From Cherax quadricarinatus (lineage: Eukaryota; Arthropoda; Malacostraca; Decapoda; Parastacidae): a stretch of DNA of 64,000 nucleotides. Where the stretch lies: positions 34,504,609-34,568,608 of the forward strand of contig NC_091298.1 of assembly GCF_038502225.1 (NCBI RefSeq), read 5' to 3'. Shown here piece after piece: positions 46,201-55,400 of the stretch. The notes beneath the pieces were generated by a model. It did no database searches, was not told the DNA's origin, and saw nothing but the letters and a program-made list of their open reading frames with translations. The stretch's first letter is position 1, and the number at the start of each line of letters is the position of its first letter. Both the position numbers and the translations under genes were made by a program.

Positions 46201-48110
46201 TGTTGCTGCTGGTGTTGTGTATTGCTGCTGGTGTTGTGCGTCGCTGGTGGTGTTGTGTGTTGCTGCTGGTGTTGTGTTGCTGCTGGTGTTGTGTATTGCT
46301 GCTGGTGTTGTGTATTGCTGCTGGTGTTGTGTATTGCTGCTGATGTTGTGTATTGCTGCTGGTGTTGTGTATTGCTGCTGGTGTTGTGTATTGCTGCTGG
46401 TGTTGTGTATTGCTGCTGGTGTTGTGTATTGCTGCTGGTGTTGTGTATTGCTGCTGGTGTTGTGTATTGCTGCTGGTGTTGTGTATTGCTGCTGGTGTTG
46501 TGTATTGCTGCTGGTGTTGTGTATTGCTGCTGGTGTTGTGTATTGCTGCTGGTGTTGTGTATTGCTGCTGGTGTTGTGTATTGCTGCTGGTGTTGTGTTG
46601 CTGCTTGTGTTGTGTATTGCTGCTGGTGTTGTGTATTGCTGCTGGTGTTGTGTATTGCTGCTGGTGTTGTGTATTGCTGCTGATGTTGTGTATTGCTGCT
46701 GGTGTTGTGTATTGCTGCTGGTGTTGTGTATTGCTGCTGGTGTTGTGTATTGCTGCTGGTGTTGTGTATTGCTGCTGGTGTTGTGTATTGCTGCTGGTGT
46801 TGTGTATTGCTGCTGGTGTTGTGTATTGCTGCTGGTGCTGTGTGTTTGCTGCTTGTGTTGTGTGTTGCTGCTGGTGTTGTGTGCTGCTGCTGGTGTTGTG
46901 TATTGCTGCTGGTGTTGTGTGTCGCTGGTGGTGTTGTGTGTTGCTGCTGGTGTTGTGTTGCTGCTGGTGTTGTGTATTGCTGCTGGTGTTGTGTATTGCT
47001 GCTGGTGTTGTGTATTGCTGCTGGTGTTGTGTATTGCTGCTGGTGTTGTGTATTGCTGCTGGTGTTGTGTTGCTGCTGGTATTGTGTATTGCTGCTGGTG
47101 TTGTGTATTGCTGCTGGTGTTGTGTATTGCTGCTGGTTTTGTGTATTGCTGCTGGTGTTGCGTATTGCTGCTGGTGTTATGTTGCTGCTGGTGTTGTGTT
47201 GCTGCTAGTGTTGTGTTGCTGCTGGTGTTATGTTGCTGCTGGTGTTGTGTTGCTGCTGGTGTTGTGTTGCTGCTGGTTTTGTGTTGCTGCTGGTGTTGTG
47301 TTGCTGCTGGCGTTGTGTTGCTGCTGGTGTTGTGTTGCTGCTGGTGTTGTGTTGTTGTTGTTGTGTATTGCTGCTGGTGTTGTGTATTGCTGCTGGTGTT
47401 GTGTATTTCTGCTGGTGTTGTGTATTGCTGCTAGTGTTGTGTATTGCTGCTCGTGTTGTGTATTGCTCCTGGTGTTGTGTATTGCTGCTGGTGTTGTGTA
47501 TTTCTGCTGGTGTTGTGTATTGCTGCTAGTGTTGTGTCTTGCTGCTGGTGTTGTGTATTGCTGCTGGTGTTGTGTTTTGCTGCTGGTGTTGTGTATTACT
47601 GCTGGTGTTGTGTTGCTGCTGCTGTTGTGTTGCTGTTAGTGTTGTGTTGCTGCTGGTGTTGTGTTGCTGCTGGTGTTGTGTTGCTGCTGGTGTTGTGTTG
47701 CTGCTGGTGTTGTGTTGCTGCTGGTGTTGTGTTGCTGCTGGTATTGTGTTGCTGTTGGTGTTGTGTATTGCTGCTGGTGTTGTGTATTGCTGCTGGTGTT
47801 GTGTGTTGCTGCTGGTGTTGTGTATTGCTGCTGGTGTTGTGTATTGCTGCTGGTGTTGTGTATTGCTGCTGGTGTTGTGTATTTCTGCTGATGTTGTGTA
47901 TTGCTGCTGGTGATGTGTATTGCTGCTGCTGATGTGTATTGCTGCTGGTGTTGTGTTGCTGCTGCTGTTGTGTTGCTGCTAGTGTTGTGTTGCTGATGGT
48001 GTTGTGTTGCTGCTGCTGTTGTGTTGCTGCTGGTGTTGTGTTGCTGCTGGTGTTGTGTTGCTGCTGGTGTTGTGTTGCTGCTGGTGTTGTGTTGCTGCTG
48101 GATTGGACTT
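34300..48110. repeat. Giant 19-bp minisatellite, family 1 (about 13.8 kb)
   Basis: Roughly 720 units of GTATTGCTGCTGGTGTTGT and its variants: GTG-TTGC and GCG-TTGC starts, the GTGTCGCTGGTGGTGTTGT variant, 17-bp units lacking two bases and 20-bp units with an extra T. The plus strand is about 84% G+T. Variants form nested higher-order patterns. The unit has no stop codon in any frame on either strand, and 19 is not divisible by three. That is why very long open frames exist in several frames at once; none is a gene. The Cys/Leu/Val-rich (plus) and His/Gln/Thr/Ser-rich (minus) readings are three-frame translations of the same unit. Confidence 0.97.
36205..47220. repeat. Tandem segmental duplication within the array, period ~5.45 kb
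   Basis: Rare variants recur at a constant distance: TTTCTGCTGGTATT at 36,243 and 41,688 (5,445); GATGTGTTGTTGG at 38,221 and about 43,667 (about 5,446); GCGTCGCTGG at 40,791 and 46,238 (5,447); GGTTTTGTG at 41,571 and 47,135 (5,564, after local length changes). The copies run approximately 36.2-41.66 and 41.66-47.2 kb. Only scattered single-base differences were seen. Confidence 0.85.
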
Positions 48111-48236
48111 GTCTGCTTTCCGTATGTCGTTCTCTATTATCAATGATTAGCTTCATTGGAAGCTTCAGATACAGATTCCATAAAAAAATTATTCAATTAA
48201 GTGCAATTGAGACTTGCACTTGAGTTAATAGCTTAT
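48111..48236. other. Short unique segment between array and LINE B3
   Basis: About 126 bp of ordinary AT-rich sequence. Nothing is recognised in it; it is the 3' flank of LINE B3. Confidence 0.6.
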
Positions 48237-48413
48237 AAGAACATAAGAACATAAGAACGAAGGAACACTGCAGAAGGCCTACTGGCCCATGCGAGGCAGG
48301 TCCAAGTCTCCTACCGGCTTAAGCCAATGCACCCAACCTAGTCAGGTCAGGTCACATTGACTTAAGGGAGGAATACGGCAACCGACCTGGTAGCACAAGC
48401 TATCAGGTCCAAC

Positions 48414-51356
48414 TCACACCCACCCACATCCACTCATGTATTTATCCAACCTATTTTTAAAGCTACACAACGTTCTGGCCTCTATAACTGTACTCGGGAG
48501 TTTGTTCCACTCATCCACAACTCTATTACCAAACCAGTACTTTCCTATATCCTTCCTGAATCTGAATTTTTCCAACTTAAAACCATTGCTGCGAGTCCTG
48601 TCTAGGCTAGATATTTTCAGCACACTATTTACATCCCCTTTATTTATTCCTGTCTTCCATTTATACACCTCAATCATATCCCCCCTAATTCTACGTCTTT
48701 CTAGAGAGTGCAGATTCAGGGCCCTTAGTCTATCCTCATAGGGAAGGTTTCTGATACATGGGATCAACTTTGTCATCCTCCTTTGTACATTTTCCAGAGA
48801 ATTTATATCCATCCTGTAATACGGTGACCAAAACTGTGCAGCATAATCTAAATGAGGCCTAACCAAGGATGTATAGAGTTGAAGAACAACCTGAGGACTC
48901 CTATTATTTATGCTTCTTGATATGAAGCCAAGGATTCTATTAGCTTCATTGCGAACACTTATGCACTGTTGTCTTGGTTTCAGATTACTGCTAACCAGAA
49001 CTCCTAAATCTTTTTCGCAATCTGTAATATTAAGATCTACATTATTTAGTTTATATGTGGCATGGTTATTGTCCTGTCCAACATTTAGAACTTTGCATTT
49101 GTCTATATTAAACTGCATCTGCCACTTCTCCGACCACTGCATCAGTCTATTCAAATCTTCCTGGAGTGCTCAAATGTCCTCGTCAGAATGAATTCGACGG
49201 CCTATTTTGGTGTCATCGGCAAACTTGCCGATGTCGCTCTTTATGCCCTCATCTATGTCGTTTATGTAGATTGTGAACAGCAGGGGGCCCAACACTGACC
49301 CCTGTGGAACACCGCTCGTAACGCTTCCCCATTCTGATTTCTCCCCATTTATGCAAACTCTCTGCTGCCTATTTGTCAACCATGCCTCTATCCAGGAAAA
49401 AATTTCTCCTATTCCATGTGCTTTAATTTTCCTCAATAGTCTCTGATGTGGGACCCTGTCAAAAGCCTTACTGAAGTCCATATACACAATATCATATTCA
49501 TTACTATGATCTACCTCCTCAAATACCTTAGTGAAAAAAGTTAATAAATTCGTAAGCCAGGAACGCCCCTTTGTAAAACCATGCTGAGATTCGTTGATTA
49601 ATTTATACTTTTCAAGGTGGCTACGAACTGCCTCGGCAATTATTGATTCCATAAATTTTCCCACTATGGAGGTTAGGCTTATTGGTCTATAGTTCGAAGC
49701 TAAGGACCTGTCACCTGTTTTGAAAATAGGTATCACATTTGCCATTTTCCACTTATCTGGCACCATGCCCGTTTGTAGTGATATGTTGAAAAGATTAGCC
49801 AAAGGTGTGCTAAGCTCCTCTTTACATTCCTTTAGAACCCTTGCATACAGTTCATCAGGGCCTGGGGATTTGTTAAGTTTTAATTTATCTATTTGCCTAA
49901 GGACCATGTCACTCGTGACCCTAATCGTGCACAGTTTATTCACGTCCTGTTCTACATAATTTATCATTACTGGAATATCGCTGGTATCCTCCTGCGTAAA
50001 AACTGAGAGGAAGTATGTGTTAAAAATTCTACATATTTCCTTATCACTGTCAGTGAGCTGACCCGAGGAACTTTTGAGTGGGCCTATCTTGTCCCTGATC
50101 TTACTTCTGTATACCTGAAAGAATCCTTTTGGGTTAGTCTTCGATTCTCTTGCAACTTTAACCTCATAATCTCTTTTTGCTTTTCTAATTCCCTTTTTTA
50201 TTTCTCTCTTTAACTGAATATATCGATTTCTTAATTGCCCCTCTCCTCTTTTGATTTGCCAATATATGCCTCTCTTTTGACCAATCAGATATTTTAATCT
50301 ATTGTTCATCCATTTAGGATCATTTTTGTTTGATCTGATTTCCCTATTTGGAACATAATTTGACTGAGCAGCTAGAACTATGCCCTGGAAAGCATCATAT
50401 CGGCAACCATCACCACCTACCTGACCCTTAGTCAGGTCATTCCAGTTCAGCCCACCTAAGTAATTTTTCAGTCCTATGAAATCAGCCAAGCGAAAGTCAG
50501 GGACGGAGACTTGATTGCCATTATTAGGGGAATTCCATGATATATTAAAACTGAGTGATTTTTGATCACTTTCCCCAAGCTCATCATTAACCTCAAGATT
50601 ATTAATTAGTGTTTCCCTACTGGCAAGAACCAAGTCAAGGAGGTTATTTCCCCTAGTAGGCTCTGTCACAAACTGTTTTAAAAAACAATCCTGGATCGTA
50701 TCAAGAAAGTCACCTGACTCTAAATTTCCTGTCAAATTGCTCCAGCCCATCTGTCAATAGTTGAAATCTCCCATTAGCACAACATTTTCGTATGTAGATG
50801 CCTTACGAATTTCGTCCCATAGAAGTTTACTGCACTCCCTTTCAAGATTTGGGGCCCTGTAAATCACACCCAAAATTAGTTTTTCTCGGCCCTCGAGAAG
50901 CTGTAACCAAACAGATTCAGTGGCTGATGCTTCTAATTTAATATCTTGTCTAACACAACAATTTAAATTGTCTCTGACATACATCGCTACTCCACCACCT
51001 TTCCTGTTGACCCTGTCAGTGTGGAATAATTTATACCCTTGTATGTGACATTCAGAGGGCATCTCTCTATCTTTCAGATTGAGCCAGGTCTCTGTTATAG
51101 CAATAATATCTATGTTTCCTGCACTTGCAATTAATCTTAGCTCATCTATCTTATTTCTTACACTCCTGCTATTAGTATAGTAAACCTTAAGGGAGCTAGT
51201 CCCTTGCTGCCCTCTGCTGTCCCCCTTTGTTTGCTGACCTGATCTATTGTCTTTATTTATAACTTCATGCTGAATGCCTTTTATACATTTACTGTTTCCA
51301 ACCCTAGTGTTGCAACCTGCTTGTTTCAAACACACACCCATACCTCTATCTTTCAT
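48414..51356 (-). pseudogene. LINE B3 ORF2, endonuclease-RT, one frame with two TGA stops
   Basis: A single 980-codon frame. Its start ATG (51,356-51,354) overlaps the ORF1 stop. Endonuclease: YYTNSRSVRNKIDEL, AITETWL, GGGVAMYV, GDFNY then TGA (50,756-50,754) then QMGW, and LGESDQKS, where the catalytic His of SDH is Gln. RT: PDKWKMANVIPIFKTGD, NYRPISLTS, motif A YMDFSKAFDRVPH (about 49,448-49,490), motif B SGVPQGSVLGPLLF, motif C KFADDTKIG (about 49,203-49,230); a second TGA follows at 49,172-49,170. The C-terminal thumb LDYAAQFWSPYY and the end GCGWV match B1 and B2. Both stops look like CGA-to-TGA transitions, as expected from methylated-CpG decay. No frameshift is seen. Confidence 0.92.
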
Positions 51357-52282
51357 CAGTTTAAAATCATAGGCATTTCACCAATGGCCTTCTCAATCGA
51401 GTCTGCAAGTGCTACCACCCTTGCCCCAGAGAGATGTACCCCATCCCTTGCATACATATCATGTTTGCCATAAAAGTTGTTCCAGTTGTCAATGAATGGG
51501 ATTGCAAGTTCCTTGCAGTATCTGTCTAGCCAGCAATTTACACCAATTGCCCTAGACAACCATTCATTTCCTACTCCCCTTCTAGGCAAGATGCTACATA
51601 TGATTGGGATCCCTCCCTTAGACTTAATGAAATCTATAGCTGACCTGTACTTATCTAGCAGCTCTTCTCTCCTACCCTTCCCAATATCATTTCCACCAGC
51701 ACTGAGACAGATAATGGGCTTGTTCCCATTACCTGACATGATATTATCCAGCCTGTTGACTATGTCCCCAACACCAGCTCCAGGGAAGCACACTCTATCT
51801 CTCATCTTCTTATTCCTATTACAAAAAGCACGGTCAATATATCTTACCTGAGAGTCACCAACCACAAGAATGCGCTTACCTCCATTAGCAGGGGCAGTAG
51901 TACCCTTACCTTCACTGGCCACTGAAGTACATTCATCCTGAAGAACAGAGAAGCGATTTCCTACCTTCAGATCTTCACTCTTAACTTTCCTTACTCTGAT
52001 GCGCCTCCCATTACTGTGAACCACTAGCCACTTGTAGCAGGTGCTGGGCTGCCCCTCACTGCTGGTAGCCGTTGCTACCTCCCCAACTACAGCCTCCTCA
52101 CAGCGAGAGACAGACTGCACCTCACTGCTAGAAGCCTCATTCCCCACAACTCCAGCCACCTCACACTCTCTCCCAGACCCATTGAGGTGGACCTTCAGCC
52201 TCCTAATCTCCTCCTGGAGAAGCAAGACCTCCTCCTTCAACTCTCCAACCTCAATTTTTAAAACACTGCAGAAGCAAGCCAT
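51356..52282 (-). CDS. LINE B3 ORF1, SGNH/GDSL esterase, complete
   Basis: 308 residues, ATG to TGA, intact. Residues 8-32 form a short coiled coil (GELKEEVLLLQEEIRRLK). A low-complexity Ser/Glu/Val linker follows, then a basic stretch at about 92-107. The esterase domain covers about 135-300: LVVGDSQVR (Ser144), CLSAGGNDIG (Asn198), then YARDGVHLS (Asp280, His283). These are the SGNH catalytic residues, known from ORF1 of CR1-type LINEs. The lipid- or acetyl-ester substrate is unknown. The stop TGA shares its A with the ATG of ORF2 (TGATG), which suggests termination-reinitiation for ORF2 translation. It is the only undamaged ORF in the window that I can assign. Confidence 0.92.
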   Translation of the reverse strand: MACFCSVLKIEVGELKEEVLLLQEEIRRLKVHLNGSGRECEVAGVVGNEASSSEVQSVSRCEEAVVGEVATATSSEGQPSTCYKWLVVHSNGRRIRVRKVKSEDLKVGNRFSVLQDECTSVASEGKGTTAPANGGKRILVVGDSQVRYIDRAFCNRNKKMRDRVCFPGAGVGDIVNRLDNIMSGNGNKPIICLSAGGNDIGKGRREELLDKYRSAIDFIKSKGGIPIICSILPRRGVGNEWLSRAIGVNCWLDRYCKELAIPFIDNWNNFYGKHDMYARDGVHLSGARVVALADSIEKAIGEMPMILN

Positions 52283-52364
52283 GCTTTGTAACCGTCCACG
52301 CTAATCCCCAATAGGAGGGCCGAATATTATTTTTCGTGAGATTGAGTTTGAGAAAGACTTACTA

Positions 52365-52425
52365 AGAATGGGCCAGTAGGCCTGCTGCAGTGTTCCTCCG
52401 TTCATTTGTTTTTATGTTCTTTGTC
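52365..52425 (+). mobile_element. LINE B 3'-end fragment (B4), opposite strand
   Basis: GGGCCAGTAGGCCTGCTGCAG followed by TGTTCCTCCGTTCA and TTTTTATGTTCTTTG is the plus-oriented 3' terminus of LINE B, equivalent to the reverse complement of 48,250-48,300. Only about 60 bp remain. It lies about 40 bp beyond the 5' end of B3 in the opposite direction. Confidence 0.8.
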
Positions 52426-52439
52426 ACCTCTGTGACGTT

Positions 52440-55400
52440 TGTGTCAACTCACAGCTCACTCCAGTGTCTCCTCTGCTCCAGAGTGTCTTCTCTGCTCCAG
52501 AGTGTCGTCTCTGCTTCAGTGTGTCTTCCCTTTTCCAGAGTGTCCTCTCTGCTCCCGAGTGTCTTCCCTTCTCCAGAGTGTCTTCTCTGCTCCACTGTGT
52601 CTTCCCTTCACCAGAGTGTCTTCTCTGCTCCAGTGTGTCTTCCCTTCTCCAGTGTGTCTTCTCTGCTACTATGTGTCTTCCCTTCTTCAGAGTGTCTTCT
52701 CTGCTCCAGAGTGTCTTCTCTGCTCCAGTGAGTCTCCACTTCTCCAGTGTGTCTTCCCTTCTCCAGAGAGTCTTCTCTGCTCCAGAGTGTCTTCTCTGCT
52801 CCAGTGTGTCTCCCCTTCTCCAGAGTGTCTTCTCTGCTCTAGTGTGTCTTCCCTTCTCCAGTGTGTCTTCTCTGCTCCAGAGTGTCTTCTCTGTTCCAGT
52901 GTGTCTTCCCTTCTCCGGAGTGTCTTCTCTGCTCCAGTGTGTCTTTCCTTCTCCGGAGTGTCTTCTCTGCTCCAGTGTGTCTTTACTTATCCAGAGTGCC
53001 TTCTCTGCTCCAGAGCGTCTTCAGTGCTCCATTGTGTCTTCCCTTCTCCAGAGTGTCTTCTCTGCTCCAGTGTGTCTCCCCTTCTCAAGTGTGTCTTCCC
53101 TTATCCAGAGTGTCTTCTCTGCTCCAGTGTGTCTTTCCTTATCCAGAGTGTCTTCTGTGCTCCAGAGTTTCTTCTCTGCTCCAGAGTGTCTTCTCTCCTC
53201 CAGTGTGTCTTCCCTTCTCCAGTGTGTCTTCTCTGCTCCAGTGTGTCTTCTCTGCTCCAGTGTGTCTTTTCTGCCCCATTGTGTCTTCTCTGCTCCAGTG
53301 TGTCTTCTCTGTTCCAGTGTGTCTTCTTTGCTCGAGCGCGTCGTCTCTGCTCCAGTGTGTCTTCCCTGCTCCAGTGTGTCTTCTTTGCTGCAGAAGGTCT
53401 TCTCTGCTCTGCTGTGTCTTCTCTGCTCAAGAATGTCTTCTCTGCTCCAGTGTGTCTTCTCTGCTCCAGTGTGTCTTCTCTGCTCCAGTGTGTCTTCTCT
53501 GCTCCAGTGTGACTTCTCTGCTCCAATGTGTCTTCTCTGCTCCAGTGTGTCTTCTCTGCTCCAGTGTGTCTTATCTGCTCCAGTGTGTCTTCCCTGCTCC
53601 AGTGTGTCTTCTTTGCTGCAGAATGTCTTCTCTGCTCCTCTGTGTCTTCTCTGCTCCTGTGTGTCTTCTCTGTGCCAGTGAGTCTTCTCTGCTCCAGCGT
53701 GTCTTCTTTGCTCCAAAATGTCTTCTCTACTCCAGTGTCTTCTCTGTTACAGTGTGTCTTCTCTGCTCCAGTGTGTCTTCTCTGCTCCAGTGTGTCTTCT
53801 CTGTTCCAGTCAGTCTTCTCTGCTCCAATGTCTCTTCTCTGCTCCAGTGTGTCTTCTCTGCTCCAGCATACCTTCTCTGTTCAAGTGTGTCTTTTCTGCT
53901 CCAGTGTGTCTTCTCTGCTCCAGTGTTTCTTCTCTGCTCCATAGTGTCTTGTCTGCTCCAGCGTGTCGTCTCTGCTCCAGTGTGTCTTCTCTGCTCCAGA
54001 ATGTCTTCTCTTCTCCAGTGTGTCTTCTCTGCTCCAGCATACCTTCTCTGTTCAAGTGTGTCTTTTCTGCTCCAGTGTGTCTTCTCTGCTCCAGTGTTTC
54101 TTCTCTGCTCCATAGTGTCTTGTCTGCTCCAGCGTGTCGTCTCTGCTCCAGTGTGTCTTCTCTGCTCCAGAATGTCTTCTCTGCTCCAGTGTGTCTTCTC
54201 TGCTCCATGTGTCTTCTCTGTTCCAGTGTGTCTTCTCTGCTCCAGTGTGTCTTCACAGCTCCAGTGTGTCTTCCCTGCTCCAGTGTGCCTTCTTTGCTGC
54301 AGAATGTTTTCTCTGCTCCGCTGTGTCTTCTCTGCGCAAGTGAGTCTTCTCTGCTCCAGTGAGTTTTCTCTGCTCCAGAATGTCTTCTCTGCTCCAGTGT
54401 GTCTGCTCTTCTCCAGTGTGTTTGCTCTCCTCCAGGGTGTCTTCTCTGCTCCAGTGTGTCTTCTCTGCTCCAGTGTCTTCTCTGTTGCAGTGAGTCTTCT
54501 CTGCTCCAGTGTGTTTTGTCTGCACCAGTGTATCTTCAATGATCCATTGTGTCTTTTCAGCTCCAGTGAGTCTTCTCTGTTCCAGTGTGTATTCTCTGTT
54601 ACAGTGTGTCTTCTCTGTTCTTGTGTGTCTTCTCTGCTCCTGTGTGTCTTCCCTTCTCCAGTGTGTTTTCTCTGTTCCAGTGTGTCTTCTCTGCTCCTGT
54701 GAGTCTTCTCTGTTCCAGAGTGTCTTCTCTGTTCCAGAGTGTCTTCTCTGCTCCAGTGTATTCTCTGCTCCAGTTTTTCGTCTCTGCTCCAGTGAGTCTT
54801 CTCTTCTCCAGTGTGTCTTTTCTGCTCCAGTGTGTCTTCTCTGCTCAAGAATGTCTTCTCTGCTCCTGTGTGTCTTCTCTTCTCCAGTGTGCCTTCTTTG
54901 CTCCAGTGTGTCTTCTCTGCTCCAGAGAGTCTTTTCTGCTCCATTGTGTCTTCTCTGCTCCAGTGTGTCTTCTCTGCTCCAGTGTGTTTTCTCTGCTCCA
55001 GTGTGTCTTCTCTGCTCCAGTGTCTTCTTTGTTCCAGTGTGTTTTCTCTGCTCCAGTGTGTCATCTCTGCTCAAGTGTGTCTTCTCTGCTCCAGTGTGTC
55101 TTCTCTGCTCCAGTGTCTTCTCTGTTCCAGTCAGTCTTCTCTGCTCCAATGTGTCTTCTCTGCACCAGTGTGTCTTCTATGATCCAGTGTGTCTTTTCTG
55201 CTCCAGCGTGTCTTCTCTGTTCCAGCGTGTCTTCTCTGTTCCAGTGTGTCTTCTCTGTTCCGGTGTGTCTTCTCTGTTCCTGTGTGTCTTCTCTGCTCCA
55301 GTGTTTCTTCTCTGCTCCTGTGTGTCTTCTATGCTCCAGTGTGTCTTCTCTACTGCGGAGAGCCTTCTCTGCTTCAGTGCGTCTTCTCTACTCCAGTGAG

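Larger units (their letters stand above)
48237..52325 (-). mobile_element. LINE B3, best-preserved copy
   Basis: About 4.09 kb, minus strand. The 3' tail of TTATGTTC octamers is at 48,237-48,262, followed inward by a ~150-bp 3' untranslated region (on the plus strand the block GGCCTACTGGCCCATGCGAG), ORF2, ORF1 and a short 5' leader ending near 52,325. Compared with B2, about 40-60 bp of leader may be missing. It lies between the family 1 and family 2 minisatellites. Confidence 0.92.

Noticed and set aside
34300..48110. Possible CRISPR-like array
   Set aside because: Units are contiguous 19-bp repeats with no unique spacers, in a eukaryotic context with no cas genes.
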